Positions 34,991 to 45,086 of a stretch of DNA of 64,000 bases are shown here, piece by piece. The DNA comes from Coenobita brevimanus (lineage: Eukaryota > Arthropoda > Malacostraca > Decapoda > Coenobitidae), in NCBI GenBank assembly GCA_032717465.1, contig CM064671.1, positions 52,752,498-52,816,497 on the forward strand. The letters are read 5' to 3'. How positions within the stretch are numbered: the first letter of the stretch is position 1; each line of letters opens with the position of its first letter. The position numbers were made by a program, and so were the translations under genes. The notes under the pieces are model-generated. The model saw only the letters and a program-made list of their open reading frames with translations. It was not told the DNA's origin and made no database searches.

Positions 34991-35153
34991 GTAAGGGCTG
35001 TAAGTATGTGATAACAATTATATGAAGTGGAAACGGGTGTAACGTTAGTGGAAAAGTATTATATAAGTTGACAACTGAGTGTAATTGAAACAACAGTCAT
35101 AGCGAGTTCACTCACTATGTACATATGCGATAATATGACGCTCACTATAATAG
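34991..35153. repeat. About 165 bp tandem repeat, left part
   Basis: A copy beginning 'gtaagggctgtaagtatgtg' is cut at 35153 by Gypsy C. It continues at 39639 on the other side of that insertion. Confidence 0.8.
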
Positions 35154-35988
35154 TTTTACGTCCTCACCCCACACTGCCACAGGCTTCAACAGCAATAGTC
35201 TAGTATAGGAAGGACGTTGCCCAGTGAGTTGTTCTTCCTATGGTCAGCCTTTAGGTGTACAGCACACAAGATCAGCTGAGGCAAAAATAAACACTGGTTC
35301 CTTAAAGTTTACTGTCTTTATTCTCCAAATAATTATTCTACTTAATGCTTTCCAACTTCACTGTTCTCACAAACACTGGAGCTATACAAACTTTACTAAC
35401 TGCTGTTACACTTAATGCTTGGAGCACTTCACAGTCATTACAAGTTCTGATGATATACAACCTTCAATAAACACTTCACTGTTTTCACAAGTACAGAAGA
35501 TAATCTTCACTAACTGTAATTACACTGAATGCTTGCCAGCAACACTTCACAAACTTCACTAACGGCACAGCACTACACTAAAACTGAAAACCGACTGCAC
35601 TTCACTGAAACTGACCTGAAGCCCGTCTGAGGTTGAAATAGTCTCTACCTTTCTTTATATAAACTTGCATTACTCTCGAAATTTCTGGCATAAACTCGAT
35701 GAGACAATAGTTAACAGTTACCAGCTAGGAGACATCAGAACATGCGAGAGTTTTCTTCCATTACATAACACTGTAAATCATTTACCATGGGAACTTAAAT
35801 TACATAATGTAACATGCAATCACTTTAACAAAACATTATAAAGAAGAGCAGAAAAATTAATGCATAACTTATGAAATACAAACAGCAGGCAAACTGGCAA
35901 CTCTGACTCATACGGATACCAGAACTACCATACACGAAACGCCGAGAAGATTCTCGAGCACCTAGCTGGAAAATCTCACTCCTTAACA
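35154..35988 (-). repeat. 3' LTR of Gypsy element C
   Basis: 835 bp. Minus strand starts TGTTAAGGAG at 35988 and ends ...CGTAAAA at 35154, where the terminal ACA has mutated. A purine tract GGGAAGGGGTAG (36000-35989) directly precedes it. A TATATAAA-type TATA box lies at about 35654-35661. Confidence 0.9.
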
Positions 35989-36495
35989 CTACCCCTTCCC
36001 GAGATCTTTGTCGTCCCGACAAAACTACACTATATCTTGTATACAAAAACAAACCTCAATCTTAATGGAACATCTAACTGTACACAAAATAATCCTTCAA
36101 TTGATCAGGTCTTCTTCTATGCCACTTCTGACGATGTCCTTGCTTCACACAGTCTACTCCTCCAGGAATGTCTTGGGGAACTGTCACTATCCTCTTGCAC
36201 TTCAGCTCCTTAGTCCTCCTCAACATCATTAGCTGTGGGAGAGCACAATTCCTCAGAGATGTCCCAGCTGTACTGTCCTGGCCCATGGTACTGCCACAGA
36301 TGGTTCACGCATACCACCTTTGGGCGAGACTTCCTGCCTCCCCAAATCTTATATGTTATGTCTGATAGGCAGTCCAACACAATGTAAGGCCCGTCTCATG
36401 GGCTCTGCAGCTTTGGTGACTGTCCTTTCTTTCGCTGAGGATTGTATAACCAAGCTTAGTCACCATCCTTGAAGCTCATCTCACTTGCCTTGAGA

Positions 36496-37556
36496 TCATA
36501 ATTGTACTTCATCACCTCTCCTGAGAACTTGAGGGGCCCCTCGCACTTGGTGATGTACCTCAGCCAGACTTTCCTGAACATGCATTGCGTAGCTGGTGGT
36601 GTCTGTAGGCAGCTCTTCACCGGGTGGTCTTCCCACTAACATGTCAACGGGTAAGCATAACTCGTGGCCCAACGCCAGTTTTGTAGGAGTGTAGCCAGTA
36701 GACTCATGGAATGCAGACTGATATGTCATCAGCAATGCAGACAATTTCTGGTCCCATTCTGTTTGTCCATCAGCATAGTACTTAGCCAGTCCTTGTACCA
36801 GGGTCCAGTTGAATTTCTCCACCATCCCATCTGTCTGTGGCCTTAGGGGGGTAGTCCTGGTCTTCATGATCCACAATAACTTGCAGTATTCGTGGAACAC
36901 AGTAGACTCAAAGTTTCTACCCTGGCCTAAATGTAGCACTTGTGGCATCCCAGAACAACAGAAAAACTGATCAACTAACACCTGAGCAACAGTTGCAGCA
37001 TCTTGATCAGGAATAGCATAGGCTTCTGGCCACTTTGTGAAGTAGTCCATGGTGACACATACTGTATATACCGGTTTCCTCTCCCCGTGAGTGGCAAAGG
37101 TCCAACAATGTCCACCGTAACTCTTTCCATCGGTGCATCCACTTGCTACAACTGGAGAGGGGCGCAACCATGTTCCTTGGGTCCCTTCTTGGCACAGCAC
37201 ACGCCACAGGCCCAACACAACTCTTCAACATCCTGACGCATGCCAATCCAGTAGAACATCTGCTGCAGCCGGCTTAGAGTTTTCTTCACTCCCAGGTGCC
37301 CACTAGTGATCTCGTTATGGGACTCATCCAAGATCTCGGACCTCATCTTCTTCGGAACCACCAGTTGCCAACATTTGCTAAGGCCATTGGGTGTCTCCTG
37401 CTGACAGTCCAGCAGTCCACTGTTGAAACGAAGAAGGCCCCACTGACTCCAGCAGTTCCTGGTCACAGGGATTAACCTGGAAACTTTTTCCCATGATGGT
37501 CGCACTGTACAATGCAGCAGCCATTCTAGCACTGGTTGCACACTTGCATCCTCCAC
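36496..37556 (-). pseudogene. Gypsy C integrase
   Basis: Two frames. 37556-37146 has the zinc-binding region: 'HNEITSGHLGVKKTLSRLQQ', 'MFYWIGMRQDVEE', then 'CWACGVCCAKKG'. 37218-36496 has the core: 'VTMDYFTKWPEAYAIPDQ', 'HLGQGRNFES' and 'TDGMVEKFNWTL'. The second catalytic Asp is replaced by Gly (G98 of that frame); the Glu is kept (E134). The segment with the first Asp lies in the third frame near 37100, so frameshifts occur. A C-terminal region with 'GYTPTKLALGHELCLPVDM' completes the domain. Integrase would join the cDNA to host DNA; this copy cannot. Confidence 0.87.
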
Positions 37557-37580
37557 CTACATCCTCTTCAGGTCTTCACC

Positions 37581-38762
37581 TCACGCTGGCCCTGTCACAA
37601 AAGTACGACGGCATTTCTTCCTATGATTCCCATTCCTACTACACTCCTTGCTGTCTGTTCTTTTGTCTTCTCGCACACTATTCATCAAGGTTCTCCTGCA
37701 TTTCTTCAGTGTTGGGTCTTCAGCAGCCTTTTCATCCCAACGATTCTGCTCTGCAAGTATCTCAAACTGTGCATGGTAAGCTTCCCAAGATACTCTACCA
37801 TCAGATTCTTGAGGTTTCTTTTTAATTGGTCCCCCATTATAGCCATGCACTTCACTGGTTTGGGGCGTAAAAACTGGGGCATCCTAATTAAGGACCGGAT
37901 TTAAATCTCCTACATTCTGTTTATTCAACCCCGTAATGCTATCTTTAGATGCCTGGGATCCATCAAGATTCACCAAACACTGTCCTTTCCTTTCATATGC
38001 CCCCTGTACACTAACCTGAGGCTCAGCAGTGCAATATTTCTCTGCAGCCTCAATTTTTTCCCTAATTATCTGCGCATGGCCAAATAAATGCTTCAACTGG
38101 TTATCTGTGTGCTGTCTGCACTCCATCACTATTCCCTCACTAATCTTCAGCTTGTTGTCCACATGCTGTTTGCACTCCCATGATTATTTCCTCATTAATT
38201 GACTTCAACTGGTCGTCTTATGCTGTTTCCACTCAGTCACATTGTTGCTTACCTCATACTTCTGCTGCCGTAGCTCAGCATATATTTCCTCCTTCAATTG
38301 CTACTGTTCTTCCTTCATTTCCCCCACGAAAGGATCTAGCTGTCCTTGCATCCTCAGTTGTAGTTCCCTCTGTTGCTCGTGTAATGCCTTCTGAAGGTGT
38401 TCATATCGTTATTTCTGTTCTTCGTTCTGTGCCTACAATTGTTCTTTGATTTCTTACTTTTGTGCCTGTAATTGTTCTTTTTGTTCTTCACGTTGTGCCT
38501 CTAGTCATTCACTCTGTGCTTGTAGTTGTTCTTTCAGTCCTTCATTCTGTGTCTTTAGTTGGGCATTTTGTGCTTGTAACTGTTCTTTAAATTCATTCCT
38601 GAGCTCTTCACTTTGGGCTTGTAACTGTGCTTGGAGTTGTTTGCGTCCTTCATTCGGTGCCTGATAAAGTTTCACAATTGTTCCCTGGAACATTTCCTCC
38701 TTCTGCCCAGCTCGAGACCTTGTCTTTAAACTTCCTGCTTCCATGTCGAAGATTAGCCTCAC
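37581..38762 (-). pseudogene. Gypsy C gag (coiled coil and truncated capsid)
   Basis: Starts near 38762 with 'MRLIFDMEAGSLKTRSRAGQ', then a long Gln/Glu-rich coiled coil with many stops ('QLQAQLQAQSEELRNEF'), then 38162-37884 ('HTDNQLKHLFGHAQIIREK'), and a capsid start at 37850 ('GRVSWEAYHAQFEILAEQ'). The capsid breaks off after 'NRWDEK' and is replaced by a basic Cys-containing segment leading to the integrase region. That marks the internal deletion. It is collinear with gag of element B. Confidence 0.75.
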
Positions 38763-38780
38763 TGCAACCCTGAAATAATA

Positions 38781-38798
38781 ATCCCACTCCTGACACCA
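38781..38798 (-). other. Primer binding site of Gypsy C
   Basis: On the minus strand TGGTGTCAGGAGTGGGAT, one base from the LTR end at 38800. It fits the 3' end of tRNA-Leu (from memory). Confidence 0.8.
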
Positions 38799-38799
38799 G

Positions 38800-39638
38800 T
38801 GTTACGTCCTCACCCCACACTGCCACAGGCTCCAACAGCAGTAGTCCAGTATAGGAAGGACGTTGCCCAGTGAGTTGTTCTTCTTATGGTCAGCCTTTAG
38901 GTGTACAGTACACAAGATTAGCTGAGGCGAAAATAATCACTGGCTCCTTAAAGTTCACTGTCTTTATCTTCCAAGTAATTCCACTTAATCCTTTCCAACT
39001 TCACTGTTCTCACAAGCACTGGAGCTAGATAAACTGTTACACTTAATGCTTGAAGCATTTCACAGTTACTACAAGTTCTAATGATATACAAACTTCAATA
39101 AACATTTCACTGTTTTCTCAAGTACCGAAGATAATCTTCAGTTCTTCACTAACTTTAATTACACTTAATGCTTGCCAGCAACACTTCACACTTCACAAAC
39201 TTCACTAAGAGCACTACACTCAAACTGAAAACTGACTGCACTTCACTGAAACTGACCTGAAACCCGACTGAACCTGAAATAGTCTCTACTTTTCTTTATA
39301 TAAACTTGCATTACTCTCAAAACTTCTAGCATAACTCGATGAGGCAATAGTTAACAGTTACCAATTAGGAGACAGAACATGCGAGAGTTTTCTTACATTA
39401 CATAACACTGTAAATCACTTAACATAGGAACTAAAATTACATATTTTAACAAGCAATCACTTAAATAAAACATTATAAAGAAGAAGAGCAGAAAATATAA
39501 TGCATAACTTACGAAATAAATAACCTCACATACAGCAGGCAAACTGGCAACTCCGACTCATACCGATACCGGAACTACCATACACGAAAAGCCGAGAAGC
39601 TTCTTGAGCACCTAGCTGGCAAATCTTACTTCTTAACA
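38800..39638 (-). repeat. 5' LTR of Gypsy element C
   Basis: 839 bp. Minus strand starts TGTTAAGAAGTAAG at 39638 and ends CGTAACA at 38800. It closely matches 35154-35988. A TATATAAA-type TATA box is at about 39295-39302. Confidence 0.92.
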
Positions 39639-40260
39639 ATAGTAAGTCCTGTAAATATGTGATAACAATTATATAAAGTGGAAACCGGTGTAATGTTAGT
39701 GGAAAAGTATTATACAGATTGAAAAATAGAGTGTAAGTTGAAACAACAGTCATAGCAAGTTCAGACAGTATGTACTGTAGAAAGACACAACTATCTTCCC
39801 AAAGCTTGACGAACATATAGTGGAAAAATCGAACCATTTGCAACACGAGGCAGTAGAGATTGGGTATTCATTGTATTTCGCCAGGTGTAAATTATCTTTG
39901 GACGGAACTGGGAGGACAGTTTTGTCTTTCATTGTACATGTGCGATAATATTACACCAAATATAATCGTAAGGCCTGTAAATATGTGATAACAGTTCTAT
40001 AAAGTGGAAACGGGTGTAATGTTAGTGGAAAAGTATTATATAAGTTGAAAATAGAGAATATAAATTGAAACAACAGTCATAGTGAGTTCACTCACCATGT
40101 AAATATGTGCTAATATTACACTAAATATAATTGTAAGGCCTGTAAATATGTGATAATAGTTCTATTAAGTGGAAACTGGTATAATGTTAGTGGAAAAGTA
40201 TTATGTAAGTACAGAAAATGAAATGTATGTTGAAACAACAATCATAGCGTATCATATGTG
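39639..40260. repeat. About 165 bp tandem repeat, right part
   Basis: Units begin 'gtaaggcctgtaaatatgtg' at 39642, 39968 and 40133, with a diverged unit between the first two. Each includes 'agtggaaacgggtgtaatgtt', 'gtggaaaagtattata' and 'gaaacaacagtcatag'. The array is continuous with 34991-35153 once Gypsy C is removed. Confidence 0.82.
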
Positions 40261-40917
40261 ACCGATTTGGGCGATTTTGCTATGCTCACTCAATAGAACA
40301 ATGCTTATTTCGCCTATATATTTGTGTGAAAATTATTATATTCTTGTACTACCTGTTATTTTGTTGTAAATTAATAAATATCTACCAATTCTGAGTGATT
40401 TCAAATGCTTACCTTAACCGTAGAAAATGGGACAACAGCCCAATGCCTTTACCGAACACAGTACCAAGTGCACGAAGGCTCACCTGTTTTGACCATTTCT
40501 AGGCTCAGGTAAGCACTTTCTCCGTGATCTGCCATCGTTTCTCTCCAAAAGAGGAGGTTTGAGCCCCTCCCTCCAAAAAAATCCAAAATCTGCCAGGATG
40601 GGGTGGGGGGTCAATGGTGGAAAATCAGCCAGGACAGGGCGGGCTAAATCTCCTTCATATCATGCCCTGAATGACATAAAATAGACCAATAATGTGACCA
40701 TCACTTCACATTTCATTCTCCCTCCCTTACCTACCCTCCCTCCCCTCCCTCACTCCACCCCCCCTCACCATCACTCGTCTCCGCACCCACCTTCCCCTCT
40801 CTCTCTGGCCCCTCCCTCTCAGCCCGTCTTATTCTACTGAGACTTGCCACACATAAAGTAGTCAGCCTGAGGCACAGGATACAAGAGGATAGGTGACTAT
40901 TTATGACCACAACTGTA

Positions 40918-41822
40918 CATGCCGCCTGGTTACTGCAGGCAGCATGTGTCCGTATGGAGGGAAGTTGAGGTGATCTCTTCTGTGGCTTGCTTGTGGCCAT
41001 CACGTTCATGAAGTTCTTCTAAAGTATGTCTTAGCCGTGTGCCTGAGAAAACCACCTGGCTCTGAAACCGTGTTTTTCACGAGATTTAAGAAGGCTTGGC
41101 TGTAAATGAATCACTATCAGTTGGGAAAGTTTGACAGTGACCCAGTCACTAAAGCCTTCAGTAATGACAATGCCGTCCTCTCACAAATGCAGCTCGAGGT
41201 AATGGATTTTCTACACAATGCCCTGAGAACCGGTAACCATCCTCGAGATGATTATGAAGAGCAACTTCGATTAAATCAACTGAACCTCAGGGTAGAATTA
41301 GAACACTAAAAACTTTTGCCCCCAGGAGCATACCATTAGACCAGGTGGATGGCAAAAGCTATATACTGCGTGGAGATAGCTCTACTTCAGTCCAAGTTCT
41401 CCTAACTCAGTCACCAAGAGCAATAGAGAGCGCACAGTATGGCCCTGTTTGTGAGTCTCGTTTAAGTCGTCACTGGCATGAGGTTCCGGGCACCATCAAA
41501 GCACTTAAATATGATGTCAGCCTTTATAAAGAACTGAGCCGGTACTCTGACAAGGACATTAGTAACATAGCTTACCAGGATATGCTTCATCAGCTGGTAT
41601 AACTTGGGAGAATTGATCTTGCAATGCTTGATGACAGAGTTAATGATGGTGACAAGAGTAAAATGACAGCCAACACGAAGTGCCCAGGGAAAGGACTCAG
41701 TCTAGTACAAAGCAAAGATTTCCAAGTGGATGGCCATCTGAGTCCATGAGTGACGACCCAGTTCACCAAATGGATTCCAGCCTGTCCAAGTTGAACAATG
41801 TTCCTTGCTAGAGGCCTTTCAA
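40918..41822 (+). pseudogene. Unclassified transposase-like gene, 3' half
   Basis: Plus strand, several frames. About 40975-41090 reads 'SLLWLACGHHVHEVLLKYVL' and 'GSETVFFTRFKKAW'. 41106-41309 reads 'DSDPVTKAFSNDNAVLSQ' and 'RTGNHPRDDYEEQLRLNQ'. Next comes 'PPGAYH*TRWMAKAIY' with a stop. Later frames include 'DKDISNIAYQDMLHQLV' and 'AMLDDRVNDGDKSKMTANTK'. The order of these blocks matches the continuation I remember for the family seen at 32633-33229. Both halves are on one strand, interrupted precisely by the TA-flanked element. The far end is cut by the poly(T) start of the next non-LTR element at about 41823. Confidence 0.55.
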
Positions 41823-44800
41823 TATTTTTTTTATGCGAGGAAGAAGGAACCACAGGCTGAGCCCACATGAATGTTCCTTCCAAGAAAAAAATAAAACAAA
41901 ACAATACAAAAGAGAGCCCAATTCAAAATCCATTCATTTAGAGATGCCTGGTCACACTGTATTTGAAAGACTGGAGATCATAGGAAGCAGGAAATATAGA
42001 CAGAGGGAGACAATTCCAGAGTTGACCTGTTGCATAAATGAAGGACTGGAAGGAACAGTTAACTCTTGCATTAGAGTTGGACAGAAAAAGGATGAGAGTT
42101 TGTTGCTATACAGGTGCTAGACGCCCGTCGTAGAGGTGGAGGGATGCAAGCAGACAGTTCAGAGAAGCAGTGACCATTGAAGTAGCGATAGAAAAGTGAT
42201 AAAGAGGCAACAGTGCAGCGAAGAGACAGAGGTTGAAGGGAGCCAGTAAGAGGAGGAGAATTGATGAGACAAATAGCCTTTGACTCCACCCTACTGAGAA
42301 GAACTGTATGAAGGGAGCCTCCCCACACATGAGAGTTGTGCTCTAAACAGAGGCAAATAAAACCCATGTATAAAGTCAACAGCTGTGCAGGGGTAAAGAA
42401 GACACGGAGTCGGCTTAGCATAACTAATCTCTTGGAAGCAGATAATACAAGAGATGCAATATGATCTTTCCAAGATAAGCCCCGTATGAATGAAACCACA
42501 AACATGTTCAAGGATGATGCAGGATTGAGCGGGATATTATTAAACATTAGTGGGTATTCCTGTGGATGATTCTGACGGGTTGATAGGTGTAAAACCTGAG
42601 TCTTGGATGCATTAAAATCAACAAGGTTATTTTTACCCCAGTCAGAGATACAAGCCAAGTCAGACATTAGGTATGCCATAACCTCATCCATTGTTTGTTG
42701 AAGTAGCTGCTGAGATGGACGTTGCAGGAACAGAATGGAAAGGTGAAGGGTGGAATCAACAGCATCCGAGTCGATAGGATTAGATGTACAGCTTAGAAGA
42801 TCACTGATGAATAAAAGAAAGAGAGATGGTGATAGGTCAGAGCCCTGAGGAACACCATTGTTGATAGATCTAGAAGAAGAACGATGGCCGTCTACAACAG
42901 CAGCTATAGAACGACTGGACGGGAAGCTATAGATGAAGGCACAGATAGAAGGATAGAAACCGTAAGACGGCAGTTTGGAAATTAAAGATATATGCCAGAC
43001 TTGATCAAAAGCCTTTGAGATGTCAAGTGCAATGGCAAAGCTTTCGCCAAAGTCACGAAAGGATGATGACCAGGAGTCTGAAAGGTAGGTGAGAAGATTC
43101 CCTGATGGAACCCATACTGACGATCAGAAAGAAGGTTGTGAGAGGAAAGGTGTTTTATAATTTTTCTATTAAGAATAGACTCGAAAACTTTGGAGACACA
43201 GGATGTTAGAGTAATTGGACGATAGTTAGAGGGTTGGGAATGGTCACCCTTCTTTGGGACTGGCCGAATGAGAGCAAACTTCCAGCAAGAAGGGAAGGTT
43301 CAAGTTTAAAGCCAAAGGCGAAAGAGTTTATCTGGGCAGTGTGTAAGCACAGAAGCACAGTTCTTCAGAATAACAGGAGAGACTCCATCAGGCCGATATG
43401 CCTTGTTAGTATTGAGGCCTGTGATGACAGAAAATACATCAGCAGAAGAAATTTTAATGTCAGCCATGAGGAAGTCATAGGAGGGGAAGTGATGAAGGAA
43501 CAGCACCAGAAGCGTCTAAGGTGGAACTGAAGGAGAAAGTCTGAGCAAAGAGATCTGCTTTATCAGTAGAAGAAATAGCTACAAAGCCATCACAGTAGAA
43601 AAGAGGAGGGAAGGATGATGAGGTAAAGTTGTTAGAAAGGTTTTTGGCAAGGTGTCAGAAGTGTGGCAGGAATTCGAGTTGGAGAGTTGAGAGCATTTAG
43701 TATGGATGAAATTATTTTTGGCAGACTGAAGAACAGACTTAGCACGAGTCCGGGCAGAAACATAACAAAAATGTGATTCAGGGGTGGGTCGGCTCTGGTA
43801 CCCTTTATAGGCCCTCTCCTTGTTGCTGACAGCATTAGAAGAAGCGTAATTAAACCAAGGCTTTCTTGCATTAGTCAAAGGATACAAGAAAGGAATGTAT
43901 GCTTCCATGCCCGAGAGAATAACCTCCATAATGCGCAAGGGACACTCAGATGGCTTCCAGCCATGGAGGCAATAATCATTCCAGGGAAAATCAAGGAAGT
44001 ACTGCCTGAAGGCCTCCCAATCCGCAGCTCAAAAGTTACACAGATGACCTTACTTTGGAGGGTCCGCAAGCCGTACCGGAGTGATAGGACAGGTTAAGGT
44101 AACAAGGTTATGATCGGAGAAACCCAATGGAGAAAAAAAGATTAACAGTGTAAGCAGAAGGATTAGTTGTAAGGAAGAGGTCAGATATGTTGGAGCTCTC
44201 TCCAAGGCAGTCAGGGATACGCGTAGGGTGCTGTACAAGCTGTTCTAGGTCATTAAGGATAGAAAACATGATGGCTTGTTCACCAGATGGATCAGTGAAA
44301 GGAGAGGAGAGCCAAAAGTGATGGTGAATATTGAAATCTCCTAGAATGGAGATTTCAGAGAAAGGAGAAATGGATAGAATGTGTTTCATTGTAGAAGTAA
44401 GATAGTCAAAGATTTTTGATAGTCAGTAGAATTAGGGGATAAATAAACAGAGCAGATATATTTAGTCAGAGAATTACAGGAGAGCCGAAGCCAGAAAGTA
44501 GAGAATTCAGAAGAATCAAGTTGAGGAACACGAGAGCAAGATAGGTCGTTGCGTACATATATGCAACAACCATCTTTGGCTTTGAAATGAGTATAGAGAA
44601 AGTAGGAGGATACAGAAAAGGGTTTGCTGTCAGTTCCCTCAGACAGCTGAGCCTCGGTAAGGAAGAGAAGGTGAGGTAGAGGAGGAGAGATGATGTTCAA
44701 CAAACAGAAAGTTAGAGGAAAGGCCGCAAATGTTGCAGAAATGAAGAAGTGAGTCAGACAGTGGATCCAGGCAGCTCAAAGAGTCGACATCGGGAGAGAG

Positions 44801-44870
44801 GTGGATGTCACTCTGAAGATAATTTTCGCGTCTGCACCACTCCGTACCTGGCCAAACCTGGCCAGTGGCT
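41823..44870 (-). mobile_element. Jockey/CR1-group non-LTR retrotransposon
   Basis: Minus strand. The poly(A) end is the T run at about 41823-41831. APE-type endonuclease lies at 44703-44108 ('LFLTEAQLS', '[14 protein letters not shown]', '[18 protein letters not shown]'), a linker with 'ARKPWFNYASSNAV' at 43938-43579, RT N-terminal part at 43506-43306 ('GLNTNKAYRPDGVSPVILK'), and an RT core in broken frames ('ALDISKAFDQVWH', 'NNGVPQGSDLSPSLF'). The post-core region is at 42691-42071 ('SLSLFYRYFNGHCFSELSA'). Multiple stops and shifts; dead. A short copy of its 3' end lies at 16911-17015. The 5' boundary is not defined, and the clade needs a phylogeny. Confidence 0.82.
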
Positions 44871-45086
44871 ACACCTAAATTAGTATCTTTATATGAGTCA
44901 AACTTTGTACCAGGTTAGACTAAATGATGTCCTAATATAAAAGGAAGATGTTTTAAGCAAGACTGTTGTTCAAATAGGAAAGAAAACAAGGTAGCGAAAG
45001 AATGTGCAAAATCAGCTAATCAGTTGTTTTGACTGCGACTCTGCACCAGGGAATGTTGTAAGTAGTATCTGTGCTCTTAGTATTGC

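Larger units (their letters stand above)
35154..39638 (-). mobile_element. Gypsy LTR retrotransposon C, internally deleted
   Basis: 4485 bp on the minus strand, same family as element B. LTRs are 38800-39638 (5') and 35154-35988 (3'). ATAG flanks the copy (35150-35153 and 39639-39642), a 4 bp target duplication. A tRNA-Leu-type priming site and a purine tract are present. Between them are gag coiled coil and part of the capsid, then directly integrase. Protease, RT and RNase H are deleted, so the copy could only ever have moved with help. It lies in a tandem-repeat array inside the piggyBac-like element. Confidence 0.92.
34435..40643. mobile_element. piggyBac-like element, interrupted by Gypsy C
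   Basis: It lies between TTAA (34431-34434) and CTAA (40644-40647, a one-base change from TTAA). Terminal repeats are CCCGCCGGCTCCTG (left) and, reverse complemented, CCCGCCCTGTCCTG (right), 11 of 14 matching. Internal terminal sequence is shared with the 754 bp element at 31382-32135. Without Gypsy C the element is about 1.7 kb. It holds a purine-rich stretch (34620-34910) and an array of about 165 bp tandem repeats, but no transposase. Its target TTAA lies within the inverted repeat of the Tc1/mariner-like element. Confidence 0.75.
33232..40915. mobile_element. Tc1/mariner-like element with long inverted repeats, interrupted
   Basis: TA dinucleotides (33230-33231 and 40916-40917) bound termini reading CAGTTGTGGTCATAAATA on both strands. 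The left arm (33232 to about 33690) matches the reverse complement of the right arm for about 450 bp, but the right arm is in two pieces: 40648-40915 (outer) and about 34309-34430 (inner). They join at a TTAA in the arm that the piggyBac-like element used as its target. Without that insert the element is about 1.47 kb: two arms around a spacer of roughly 620 bp (33691-34308) with no recognisable transposase. The left arm carries an expanded (GA)n at 33352-33404. It interrupts the transposase-like gene at 33230/40917. Confidence 0.82.

Noticed and set aside
34500..35017. Overlapping frames on both strands around a purine-rich block
   Set aside because: Composition-driven open frames inside the piggyBac-like element, no family features.
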